This document shows, piece after piece, positions 23,965-35,468 of a DNA stretch of 64,000 nt. Origin of the DNA: Mesodorylaimus sp. YZB2_4. Lineage: Eukaryota; Nematoda; Enoplea; Dorylaimida; Dorylaimidae. How positions within the stretch are numbered: the first letter of the stretch is position 1; each line of letters begins with the position of its first letter. Location of the stretch: the NCBI GenBank assembly GCA_030248295.1, contig JASANH010001426.1, positions 424,464 to 488,463 of the forward strand, given 5' to 3'. A program made the translations under genes and the position numbers. A model generated the notes under the pieces. The model made no database searches. It was not told where the DNA came from and saw nothing but the letters and a program-made list of their open reading frames with translations.

Positions 23965-26900
23965 ATGAACGGCCATTGCTCAGCAAAAAACTTGGATAGT
24001 AATGGTATATTCCAGGATGAATTTTATAATTATGCCTTTAAGGTTAGTGCTCCAAATTATGGTACATATTTATGCACAATCTTCAAATACTTTTATATTA
24101 AAACCAAGTTTAGCTACTCAATCATTACAATCGTGCTTTATCTTTTAGGTTATGCTAGTGGGCGACAGTTGCGTTGGTAAAACGTGTCTCATGATTCGCT
24201 TTAAAGATAATACATTTTTGCACAACAATTTTATTGCGACTGTTGGAATGGATTATCGAGTAAGCAGTCCGCTGTAAAGTATGTGCACACAATGTGAAAA
24301 AGCTCGCCCCATGCGTTTTATAAAACCCAACATTTTTGAAACAGTTCTCATATTTTGTGGGAATTGCATGAGATGCACAAAAATTTTCGATACATTTATG
24401 CTGTGATAAAACTCGCACCACCCGTAGTGCTGCGGAATAATGAGCCCTCTTATGAGAAGTATTTTAAAAATTGTTACTAACTTTAATTTACTTGAACGAC
24501 AAATTTGTTCTGATCTTGCAAAAAAAGTTTTGATCACGCGATCAATTTTTTTAGTTTCTAAATCATATACTGTATCAACATTTATCAATCAATCATTTGT
24601 GTGTGTTGTGCGCAAAAAATTTCGGATACACCCAGTTGGTTGTGAATTCTCACCAAACAGTTTTCTGTATTTTGCAGAATAAAACTATCGACGTGGATGG
24701 CGTAAAAGTCAAGTTGCAGGTAAGTCTTGGGTGAAGTCCAGGCCATTCATGATTGACATATCTAAATTGTAGCTTTGGGATACAGCTGGACAAGAACGAT
24801 TTCGATCTTTGACACACGCCTATTACCGTGATGCTGATGCTGTCATTCTCGTATTTGATCTTGCATCACGTGCTACCTTCGATCACTGTCGGGTATGTGG
24901 TGTGTTGCGAACATTTTATGGGTGGGAAAACATCTTGGCAGGGGAACTTGTTTTGGTGAAACAAAACCGAGTTGAGTTTAAGTTTTCTGCATATTCTTCT
25001 GTTCAAAGCGCGAAAGTTAATCAAATGTGAAAAATTAATGAGTCGCGAGCTTAAATGTCACGCAGCTGCCACGAACACAGAAATCCACGTTTTTGATAAG
25101 CGTGAGGTCTTTTTACATACTTTTTGTATACACAATATACTCTACAGGTGTGCATATACTGTGTATGCTGCACATACAATACATACATAGATTTGTAATA
25201 CATATAAATATGAATATATTTATACGTTTATAGCACATATATATATATATAGTTGTATACACGTTTGTCTGCGACGCAAAAACTCCATGGTATGCTTATT
25301 TGTAATACATATACATACATATATATACACATATATATATATGTATATATGTATGTATATGTGTTACAAATGTATAAGCATGTGTACATGTATATATATA
25401 CATATACAGTATTGCATATTAGAAAAATTGAGGGTGGGGAATAATAAACATGGAATCTAATGCCTGTGAGCTCGGAATATCTCTCTGACAGACCATTGCC
25501 AAAGTCGGTTCTCAAAACTTTGAATGCCGCTAAGCTTCAATTCAATTCAATTTTAAAATTTAAATTTTTTGTTTTACAGGATCTAGAAGACTTTGCTGTT
25601 CTTACAGCATCGTTTTCTTTTTATGATGTTTCCTTCCCTTTTCAAGGCAGCCGTGTGGCATTCGCGCACACACATGTCTTTTTCAACATGAACTTGAGGG
25701 TGGAGAGGCCGTTTGGCGCGAATTCAAATTTGATAGCATTTTCATCTCGCTTAGCGCGAGGTAGTAGCTGGGTGCAAGACTTAGGACTCCCACATGATTT
25801 GTTAGGGGATATATTCAACTCCAAAGGCCTTTAAACAGCTAACACATAGCTGCAGTAATTTCATCCTGCGGCCACATATAACCTTTTAACCTCTAATTGG
25901 TTAAAAGACCTAAGGGACTAAAATGTGTCAAATTTATAATGCTGCCTTGCCTGTAATTATGACATATGATGCCAGTGACAACGAGAATCGAGCCTACTTT
26001 ATAGAACTGGATCGCTGATATAAGCAAACATTCTAAAGAAGATGTGGTCATATTTCTGGTTGGAAATAAATCGGATCTTACATCAATGAGGCAAATGAAG
26101 TTCGAAGATGGGCTCAAACTAGCCGAGGTAGGATAGCCGTCACCTGCTATTCAACTCCTCTCATCGTGTAACCGCACCTCTTGATGAGGGCTCGTTTCCG
26201 TCCAGTATCCACAACCGGGGGGAGTATCACTATCCTACAAGAAATAGTGGCTGGGGTCGGGACAGAGTCAGCTTTTCATGGCACATACAGTACTGCAGGC
26301 CGGTCGTTTCCATCATATGATCTGCAAACCATGAAAGAATACAGATCCCAGGCCCCACACGTTTCCAGGATGGTTCTGCAGCCTATCGTGCCACACGGGA
26401 CTCTAATTTACACACTATGCACGTGTACTCGTGGATGCCACAAGAGTTCATGCAGTCTACGCTGAACCACTTTGGGTTCCAGGGTTTCACATGGAGCTGA
26501 CCATCCAGCTCCAGAGCGGATTTCAGGCTAAAAACTTCTTGCGGATTGCACATGAAACCTTCCTGGATTTTATACAGCAAGGTTTCACGTTGAGCTGGCC
26601 ATAGATCCAGGGTTGATACCACGCTGGAACTATCGTGGATTACCCAGCATGATCCAACATGCCATAATCCACGTGATGCATGTGATCCAGCATGATCATT
26701 CTGGGAGACAGTATGTGGTTTATGCACTGAAGTAATTGATACTGCAATGGCCTTTAAAAAAATTTCAAAATTTGTTTTTATACCCGAATATTTTGCTGTC
26801 TAATTGAAGTTATGTACTTTTTAGGACCACAAAATTACGTACGCAGAGACCAGTGGCAAAACGGGCGCAAATGTTGACGTAGTTTTCAAAACGATAGCTG

Positions 26901-27062
26901 AGTAAATGCGCCTGATTTTGAAGGACAGGACGAACGACGGAGATATATTTATGCAATTTTAGAGATCTCATAAAACGAAGAGCAGGCAAATTACCTTCTC
27001 AAAGGCCATCTATTGATTTGAATTCCCGCGTTTATCGTCGAAGCGGTTGCTGTTGGCGGTAA
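23965..27062 (+). CDS. Rab26: Rab26/Rab37-type small GTPase (7 exons, complete)
   Basis: Exons are 23965-24042, 24149-24259, 24678-24719, 24773-24892, 26005-26127, 26825-26901 and 26963-27062; all have GT-AG borders and compatible phases, giving about 216 residues. The order is: leader ending FYNYAFK, P-loop GDSCVGKT, effector region [42 protein letters not shown], base-binding NKSD, ETSGKTG (usually SAK), and a basic tail ending GCCWR with twin cysteines for prenylation. The VDGVKVKLQ plus [10 protein letters not shown] combination is typical of Rab26/37, which act in regulated secretion and vesicle or granule trafficking. Reading straight through exon 6 gives an early TAA, but the GTAAAT donor just before it leads to the tail exon. 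The fourth intron (1.1 kb) contains an AT-rich palindrome. All key residues are intact. Confidence 0.9.
25292..25380. repeat. AT-rich inverted repeat in Rab intron 4
   Basis: TGCTTAT...TTGTAATACATATACATACATA is followed by its near reverse complement ending TATAAGCA, with arms of about 40 nt and imperfect. It sits inside a broader TATA/CATA tract (about 25190-25420). Confidence 0.6.
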
Positions 27063-28075
27063 ACAAGTTTTTCGAAAAGCCTATTTGTCGAGATCCCCTT
27101 TTATCGTGTATAATTGTACATATATCAAAATGGGCATCACTGAATTTATAGTTAAATGCCCATCTTGAGTTGATATGGATTTAGATTGACATCAACCTGG
27201 GCTAGTAGAACATGCTGACGCGCGTACTTTATATGGAGTAACCATATCAGATAAAATGGGCTTATGGTTAGTCATTCTGGAACTACATATATCTTCAATA
27301 AAATTTACACTCGTACTGTATATCTACGGGACTTATTACAAGGGATCGTTCGAAACATGCTTGAACAAATTTTAGTTGCCTCTAACGTTGATACTTTATT
27401 GCTTCTGGTGCAAATGTTCGAAATGACCAGATCTTGAAAAAACCCGATCAAACATTGTGTTTCCAGGTTTTGCAAACTGCTCATGTTTCTATATGCTTCC
27501 TGGGACTCGTGTGTGATTCATGGAACTGGTCAGAGAGTACACAGCAGCCTGGGGTTGGTGGCAAGCGGTTTAGTGGTGAACGTAGGCTTGTACAGTTTAC
27601 TGTAGAAGTAGGGGAAGTGGCCAGATTGAGCACTAGCTGACGATGAAAAGATCATCATTATCATTACCAAGTCACACTTTGTCATTCAGCATGTAGAAGC
27701 TCGACCGGCAATCGATACTCTGCGCAGAACCAATACATGTAGAGAATCGACTGCCAGCCTCTATACCTAGAAGGAACATACCATAGTCCTTGAAGGAATG
27801 CAGCGCCGCCAATGAACGACTCTGGAATGTGAGAGCCCGCATGTGGGCACGAGTAGCTTAGCAATTCACATCATTGCATACTTTATCCAAAGCCAATCGC
27901 CACACAGCGCACTCGAGGGTTAAGGAACACATATTTGACAATCATTTTTTACCCAGGCGGGAGTCGAACCCTTCCCTGTAAGCGTACCCAGCGTGAGAGG
28001 CATACGCCTTAATCCGCTATCTCAGTACTCGCTGCTGCAAAAATGTTACTTGGATCCGCTGCGAATCTGACATAC
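27063..28075. other. Downstream flank of the Rab gene
   Basis: An AATAAA at 27297-27302 is a candidate poly(A) signal for the Rab gene, about 235 nt after the stop. A SINE occupies 27868-28031. Nothing else is recognised. Confidence 0.4.
27868..28031 (-). mobile_element. tRNA-derived SINE, copy 3
   Basis: The reverse complement shows the B box GGGTTCGACTCCCGCCTGGG, the GCGTATGCCTCTCACGCTGG segment, the body words TGTGTTCCTTAACCC and the tail GGATAAAGTATGCAATGATG. The A-box end is degraded (GAGATAGCGGATTAAGG). Confidence 0.85.
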
Positions 28076-28801
28076 TTCTACTGATCGTAAGACAGTGCGA
28101 TTCCAGATCCGAAATAGGTTGTTCGGCTCAAACACTTGCACTGATTGTGAGTTGTAGCCATTTACTGTTCGAGTACCCTTTGCTTGATAGTGATGAATAT
28201 CCGCTCTTTTCAGCTGGGCAAAACAATCGCTAATGAGTGTTTTTTTGTCAAATACTGTAATGATTGCACCATTGAATGATATTCCATTGTAACCCTGGTA
28301 GCAAGAAGCAAAGTGCCCCATCAGCCTAGGAACTGGCAGCCATACCCTTGCACCACATACGAGAACAAGTCGCAACCCCTTTGTATGCGAAAAGTAATCT
28401 AGAATCGATGTCAAATTCTTGGAAAAAATTATCATATTCAGATTCAGCCCCACTTTTTAGCAAAGCTAGCCAAAATTTTGGACCCTATCTTAAGAAGTCG
28501 AAATTTTTATTTCTCAATGGCCACCCTCGCAATTAAAGCAATTTCCACTTTTTTGCACGTGCTGGAAGTGCAGAATTTTGGCTACCCCCTATTATACAGG
28601 AGTGCTGTATATCAGACTCTTTTTTCAATATTTCGACATCGATTCTAGAGCGTACACCCGCATATTGCAGATCTACAACGAAGAATGCAACCCCTTCCCT
28701 TGTCAATTCAACCAGCATCACCTGGCTCGACATTTGGCTGACAAGTGGGAATGAGTGACTTGCAGCGGCAGGTTCAATAATAACTGTACTCAAAGCCGTT
28801 T
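28076..28801 (-). CDS. Candidate exons of an unidentified gene
   Basis: Two protein-like open segments lie on the minus strand. Segment one begins at 28801 after an acceptor (GATAACAG) and encodes text such as FPLVSQMSSQVMLVELTREG followed by VAFFVVDLQYAG. Segment two (28294-28076) is flanked by CTACCAG and GTATGT and encodes 73 residues including SFNGAIITVFDKKTLISDC and VFEPNNLFRIWN. A foldback element (28392-28652) lies between and overlaps the end of segment one. The exon phases I could assign do not join directly, so another exon or a different donor would be needed. I recognise no family, and these could be chance ORFs. Confidence 0.25.
28392..28652. mobile_element. Foldback element, TCTAGAATCGATGTC tips
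   Basis: Both ends read TCTAGAATCGATGTC in opposite orientation. The arms (about 28392-28478 and 28565-28652) run inwards through related text (AAAATTMTGGCTA, AGCC/CCAAAATT). A second copy with a truncated left arm is at about 60390-60600, and a tip fragment is at about 57888-57935, both inside introns of the fibronectin-III-like gene pair. Confidence 0.55.
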
Positions 28802-31751
28802 CTGTTATCGCGCAGGTTACCGACGAGTCAATTCAGCGTTGGACGAGGTGAATGGCTGAGACTCTGGCTTGGTTTCCCGCATTTTCAGCTAGGGGTGACG
28901 ACGGATTCAACCTTGGACTTAGCGTGACTTACCTTCACTTTTTCTCTCAAACCTTCCATCTTTACGTGCGATCTTTCTCAGAACTTTTCTCTATAAGGGC
29001 TGCTTGTTGCATACAGATTTTACTTGCCGCACAGCTTACTAATAGGGGACCCACTAAACCAGCAATGGCCGCGAAGGAAGACTATGAATGGTGAGATATG
29101 CGATCATATCGCTCAGAATTGAAGCCTCAACCTTGCAGTTACGGTTCGAGCGAGCGTGTTGCGATAATCTGTTTTATCAGGACCTTACTAAAAGGCACAA
29201 AAACTTCTTCTCGAGTTTGTCGTATTACAGTAGTGTAAACTGGCTGCTCTTTGGAATCCGCCTACTTGAACGGGGTTGATTTTTGCTCATAGCGAACCAG
29301 CAATCAAACAGTATACAGTAAGCAAGGCTGTGCCTAAGGTTAGCGCACACAGCAAAATCCCTAATCCATCGCTCGCGGTTAATGTTCGCGCCCGTTTTCT
29401 CATATGAAAACTTGTTTCCTGTCTCATTCCGTAATGGACAAAAATGTAAGGGGTGTGCTAAGTAAATAAAAACGGATTGTTGGCACCTTGGTTCCCCCGT
29501 AGCTGTGGGATTAATCTTCGCTCTCGTTCACGTTTCTTTCAAGAACTCTCGTTCACGAGCTTTACAAAGCCTCTTTTCTGTGAGTTCTTGAAAGAAATTT
29601 GAGAGAAATCAGTTGTTATGCGGTCGGAAATGTGGAAATAGCTTCGAATGTTGCCAGAGGTGAGGGATGACTGAATGTGCTAGGGGTTAGCTAGAGGAGC
29701 TGGAGGACACAAAAGGTCATCTGGTCTTTGTAGACGAATTCGACACAATGATGTGCGCTTACTTGAACGAGTAAATTTCGCAACGACTGTTTAGTGGGCA
29801 TAGTTATTCCAAAGAGGTCAAAAAGCGCGCCTCCCAACGAAGCATCACCTGGTATCGAGTTTGGTGTTTGGTGAACCAGGAAACGGTAGGCACATATCTT
29901 CATCTATATTTCATATCAGAAAACGAGCGCGAACATTAATCGCAAGCGATGGATCGAGATAGTGCGTGTCAGTTTCGGATGTCCTTAGCAAAGTTCAGAG
30001 GGGTATTTGGATCACAAACCGGCCAATCCCCTGACACTTAACCTGGAAGAAGCATAGACATTTCCTACCCAGCAATGTGAATAAAAGAACTCCTAAGTAA
30101 TGAAGCCTGTGGCAAACTCATAATCTGCATAAACCATCGATCAGAAACAAATAAGGTCATGGCGCCTAGTTACTTGACATATTTTTGATGGATGGCAATG
30201 ATGTGCAATAAGAGCGCGTGCACTGTCGCCCTTGCCCTTTCCGGCAACACTGTTTTCGAGTTCACGAGCGAAATTTAGTTTTCAGCTCCCTTAAATTTTG
30301 TCTCCTTTTGTGCCTTCCCCCATTCAGGAATCAGTTTCGTTATTTTCCATTGACATTCAAAGAAACTTTGGTTTTAGCTGCCCTTGACTTTCTGGGCTTC
30401 AACCAGATTGGTCTTCTGCCCGCCAGCAGTCAAACCTCCTGAGCAAGGCTGTCTGGGCATCAGCGCGCAGCAGCCCCCCCCCCCCCCCGCTGTAAGCCAC
30501 ACTATAGCATCCCACTGTAGACCAGACACCGACATCCTCGGGCGCTTGGACTCTGAACCGTCGGTGTTGGATAGCCGAGACTGTCTCCTCGTTTGGCTTC
30601 CGTCTCTCCACTCGGAGCACCTCAAGGGTACCGGGCGAGTCACCCACAGCCTGGCGTTCATGGTTCGCAAACCGACCATCAGGGCGGAACTAGGAGCGGG
30701 GCCAGCCACTCGCTACCAAGCAGCACGGGTAGACAAATTCCGAAACCTCTGCACCGCCGTGGCCACAAGTACCATGGGTGACTCACCCGGTACAGTCGAG
30801 GTGCTCCGAGTGGAGAGACGGAAGCCAAAGGACGGGACAGTCTCGGCTGTCAAACACCGACAGGATTCGGAGTCCACCCCCATCGACGAGGGTGCAAGTC
30901 ATGTCTCGTCTAAAATCAGAAACATCAGAGATATTTTTTTGAGAAAGATAAGCGGTGTGAATACATTATTTTTTAGTCGATTGTCTTCTCTGTAGCTCAC
31001 CAGCAGAGTAGACAAGTACAGTAATCACTGTTCGTAGAGTACTCTACGACTCGGGTCGGGTCGGGTACTAGTACTTATAGCTGGTATCAGAGCGCGTAAT
31101 GAGTCCGAGTCCACTGGACAGGCTTTACAGTGTATTCTGATCCCGCATTGTGGGAGGGGGGACTTTCAGGAACCTTGCGTTGCTTCGGTGGCATTTCAAG
31201 GGCAGCAGCAAACGTAAAACCTTGTCAGGTTTTTAGCTCCATTATTTCCTCAATGCAGCCTTATGGGCACAAGTTTATGATTCCGTGGAAATAAGTGCTA
31301 AAGAAGGTCCCCCTCTGCTGGCATATTCGTCTCTGTCCTAATATTACTAAAAGCAGCTCCTTCCCCGCTGTCTACCCAAACAGAGGTGCTCCCCTCCCCC
31401 GCTCTGCTGCTCTTCAATTTCCAATTTCTCCTAGTAAGAGCGCGCGACAGCCATTTTGCTTACACCCCCGCTTACGTGGAACAAAGCTAGTTCAAGTAAT
31501 ATTTCCAATGACTTTTGCCAAATGACAAATACAATTTTATTTCGCCATCTTATGACTTGGACAAGCGCATTGGCAGGTAAAGCATACGCAATACGCGTTC
31601 CTGCACTCATCGTCAGCACAGAGGATACAGTATTCGTGATCAAATTACTTATGCAATGTACTCCGAATCAATGCCCAATGTATGTGACATGTTCGGACGC
31701 CTTTAAGCTAGGCTTTAGCACGTCGCATGTAAATTATATTAGCATTCACTC
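28802..31751. other. Intergenic, repeats only
   Basis: The region contains a foldback element (30534-30892) next to a run of about 15 C (30474-30488), and an 18-bp perfect palindrome TCGTAGAGTACTCTACGA (31032-31049). AATAAA on the minus strand near 31536 could serve the P450 gene. No exon is recognised. Confidence 0.45.
30534..30892. mobile_element. Foldback element with arms of about 110 bp
   Basis: The left arm (30534-30645) and the reverse complement of the right arm (30776-30892) agree over most of their length, including GGCTTCCGTCTCTCCACTCG followed by GAGCACCTC, and AGCCGAGACTGTC. The 130-nt centre contains GGTTCGCAAACC, a B-box-like word. Part of the left arm and the centre recur at 42596-42770. 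Confidence 0.65.
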
Positions 31752-34700
31752 TTAATTTCTCGGATCCATTTGTAGCCAAATGCCATTCACTGGGACCACA
31801 ATGGGCAAATTGCGTAATTGGACTGGATTCTGAAAAGAATAAGATTAGGATGACTGCAAAATTTCAATTCTTTCCGCTTACTTCAGTTTTCTCGCAAACG
31901 GAGATACGGAAGTTTTTAATAATGTACATAACAGCCGCCTTGGTCACTAGTTCAGCCAGCCGTTTGCCAACGCACCCACGAGCGCCACTGCCGAATGGAA
32001 TAAAACTGCAGGGAATAATATGCGATTTATTCTCGGGTGAAAATCTGAAACAGGATGCACGTCTTAAAACTGAGGTTGCACCTGCACAGTACACTGCGGC
32101 TGTGTGCATTGCTACAAAACTGATCGTGAGTCGGGATTACTGGGGGCAGTGACTGTGTAATCAGTCGTAGGGGGGGGGGGGGGGCTGCACCATCAACCGG
32201 AGAGCTTGACGTCTCTCACGATCAGCCAGGGGAGATTGATTACTCTCTCCCACTGGTCTGGCCTGCCAGGCACGACGGTTACAACTGGTGGGGCTCTTAA
32301 ACCGCCACAAACCCAGGCTAGCAAACCAAGTCTTCCAACCAGTCCATGACTGAAACATCACCCTGACAGGATGCTCCCAGCTGCTAGCTCCGTGCTCCAT
32401 TAAAAAAAGGCCATGCTTCGTTTTTGGCAGTAAACTTACCTGTCTGGATCGAATTTTGATGGCTCTGGCCAGTATTCTTCATCGTAGTGTGCTCCAATAA
32501 TACTGATATTTATCACCTGCCCTTTCTTGATGTGATATGGACCGATTTGACAATCTTTGGTGCACAAGCGATCGGTCCTATAACAAAGCATAATTTATTC
32601 ATTGTGTGGCACATAGGCCGTCATGTTTATTCTCTGACACCACGACCACGATATTCAGATTTGGACTACAATATTTTCTTGGCTTACCTCAGGGCTGGTG
32701 GAAATAATCTGAACGTTTCATTGAAAATTTGATCCAAATATCGCATACCAAAAATTGTATCGTATGACAATTCCTAAATTTAATTTTGCAGAGTTAGAAT
32801 TGATTATCATTTATAATTTTCATCAACCTAATGGAAAAGTTTAACTTGCTGATGAAGGTTACCTCAGAGTCCCATTTCTCTGTGACCTCTTTGACCAAGC
32901 GATCTTGAACCTCAGGATGCAAAGCCAACTGGTGAATGATGAATGCGATGGCCGTTGATGTTGTGTCATAGCCAGCCAAGAAGAAGAGAATACAATTGGC
33001 CACGATTTCTTCTTCCGTCAACGCTAAAATATGAAAGTATGGGTTAGGAAACCTTACAGTGGGAAGACGCAGGGAAAACAGATCGTGTTGGAAATAGATT
33101 GAGACCCCTCCGACGCTGCGCCTCCTCATTCGACTTACCTCTTTTATTTTTATGACGCACTTTATCCGCAGGTAAACCTTTCGCTTCTGACAGCTCCTCG
33201 CTTGAACGGGCGTCGAGTAGGAGTTGAACAAAATCGAGTGGTTTCTAAAAACAATGAAAAGTCCGTGTCAAACACGATATTTTTTTTAAAAAATCAACCA
33301 AACTCATACATATTCCATGCCACGACGCATGGCTAGAATTGCTCGAACGTGGTGATCGAAAAATTTCAGTGTCCTGCTCGACAATAAACCCGCTCCAAGT
33401 TTTTTCAACATTCCAGTCAAAAACGGAAACAGTGCTGCAAGAAGAGAATGTGTTGCTACAACAAAAGATTTAAAGAAAGAATACGCTTACTGATAATCAT
33501 CATCGGGATACTACAAAATGTGAAGTCATCAAAAGCACGACTGGCAGTTTCCACAAAATCATTGCCCCCGTATTCTTTGTTACTCGCTGTTTCTGCATCA
33601 TCAGTTTGGACACCAAACAACGTCTTAGCGACAACGTCGAGTGTGAAGCGGCCAGCCACACTGAAACAGCAAATAGAATTAGGTCATTACCCGAGTGGCA
33701 TACTGTAACAGCACCGAGGGCGGCATGTTGATGCCCGAAGATGGGCTATTTTGGTTCTATTCGTTTAGTGCCAAAGGGGGTACGTGCACTTCGACGAGCA
33801 ATGGAAAAACTAACTTATTAGCTGCCCCCTAAAGCCCCGCTAGGTCTAGGACAAATTTGTGTGTAGGTCATTAACTGCCTGGAAATTTAATGGCGTTGGT
33901 ACTGTAAGCGACCACAGTCAGCCTACAGCTGTCGATCGCCTACAGTAAGCTATGCTCACTCATGCATCGGGCTTGAAACCGTCGCGAATGTCATGCCATG
34001 TCACACTTTATCCATATCAGCAGCACACAGCGCACTCGAGGGCTGGGGAACACATATTTGACAATCATTTTTGTACCCAGGCGGGAGTCGAACCCTCCCC
34101 TAGTGAGAAACCAGCGTGAGAGCCAGACGCCTTGACCCGCTAGGCCACGACCCGGGAAAGCGTGTAGAAAGTGTCTAGCACTAAGCGTAAGCTGGGCGCG
34201 CTATAAACAAGCAAGCACAGCATTATGCAAATGACTTACTCCTTCAACTCGCAATGCTTGCTCTTTTGAGTAGTCGTGGTCAAGTGTTGAATGCAGTCTC
34301 TGGCGCATTGATTGACCACTTCCATCATGCGCTTCAATTTTCCACTATTGAACACTGGGCTGATTATTGCACGCACACATTTCCAATCATCATTTTTCAA
34401 AACGATCAAAGTACGGTCAAATTCTTTGTTGAAAATATCTGTCTGAAAAAAAATGGTCTAGTTCAGTTGACTTTGAAATTTTAGTTTTTTTCCTAATCAA
34501 GATCCGTACTGTATCATGAGACAGCCCGCGCATGAAGACTGACGTCTTTGGATGTGTATGGCAAACAAAGTTAGTTAGAATACCCTCTGCTGGCAGCGAG
34601 CAAAAGGTGAGTGTTCAGGCGGGGGCTTGTTTTCCGCATAGACTGACTTTAATGACACTTAGAATACGAATTAATCAGGGGTTCGAGGACAAGGGCAGTG

Positions 34701-35468
34701 CTTCGCATCGAAGCGTATTTTGCTGTGTTGTGGCAAGGCAGCGTGTCTTTATTATGCAAACTAGCATCTGGAGGCTCCTTATTTTAGAAAAGTGATCAAA
34801 GTGCTATTGCACCCATGTCTTCATTTGAGATGAGTTAAAAGTGTGCAAATACCAAAGCGCCTTCTGACATACCCTGTGGTTGAGAAAGCTATCACCGTGT
34901 TTCATTGTGATTTCTTTGATCAATTCGGCGTCGCTGATGACCATAACTGGTGCAATGCCATCATAGAGCCTACAAATCTAAAAATGTTCACCATTCTTTG
35001 CATTCACAAAATGCTACTCACCCAAAAACGCGTCCAAATTTTTTTGTTAGCCATTTGTCACAAAAGAAGCCTTCTCTGAATAGAATATCGATATTGCCCA
35101 AAAGCGGATAGGGTTTTGGTCCAGGAATACCCATGCGCGCGAAGTGCTTGTGAGTCCAAGTGCCGTATCTGCAACAGTGATTCGTGTTGGGGAATGTGAC
35201 TTATGATCTAGCTGTGAGGAAACTGGGCAACTCGAAAGTTCTGTCACGCGCCTCTTTGGACCCTTCCTCAGCTGCCTACGCCTTCCTTCTTTTGTCGCTG
35301 CGGGGGCGTGCTAAAATAGTGCCATGCCCAGCTGGGAATCTGCGTCAAGCATGCAACGCGCCCTCCAATGTTGGCTTACATGTACAGAGCCATCAAAATC
35401 ATAGCTAGCACGACCATCCAGATCGGAGTTCCAGTCAAAATAAGTTTGGCCACGATGCTTCCAGCCAT
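31752..35468 (-). CDS. Cytochrome P450, CYP3-clan type (12 exons, one-base frame break in exon 6)
   Basis: Exons, 5' to 3': 35468-35380, 35168-35022, 34969-34873, 34442-34240, 33660-33491, 33435-33310, 33244-33139, 33023-32863, 32773-32688, 32577-32440, 32044-31882, 31829-31752; about 520 residues. The N-terminus is a membrane anchor (IWMVVLAMILMALY), then the Pro-rich hinge MGIPGPKPYPLLGNI. The C-helix is DDWKCVRAIISPVFNSGKLK, the I-helix oxygen-binding motif AGYDTTS, the ExxR motif ETFR, the PERF-region FDPDR, and the haem loop FIPFGSGARGCVGKRLAE with the Cys ligand. The end is NPVQLRNLPIVVPVNG. Architecture and motifs indicate an ER-anchored monooxygenase of the CYP3/CYP6-like clan, often used in xenobiotic metabolism (inference). 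In exon 6, LFPF and LTGMLKKLG lie in different frames because a T6 run (plus-strand A6, 33419-33424) has one base too many. Intron 4 carries a SINE, and intron 10 a G15-flanked insert (32170-32400). Confidence 0.9.
33989..34154 (-). mobile_element. tRNA-derived SINE, copy 4, in P450 intron 4
   Basis: Reading the minus strand: CGGGTCGTGGCCTAGCGGGT (A box), GGCGTCTGGCTCTCACGCTG, then GGGTTCGACTCCCGCCTGGG (B box), body TGTGTTCCCCAGCCC and tail GGATAAAGTGTGACATGGCA. It is nearly full length. Confidence 0.9.

Noticed and set aside
32170..32400. Possible mobile element in P450 intron 10
   Set aside because: It is bordered by a G15 run and has a repeat-like look, but I find no second copy or inverted ends in the window.
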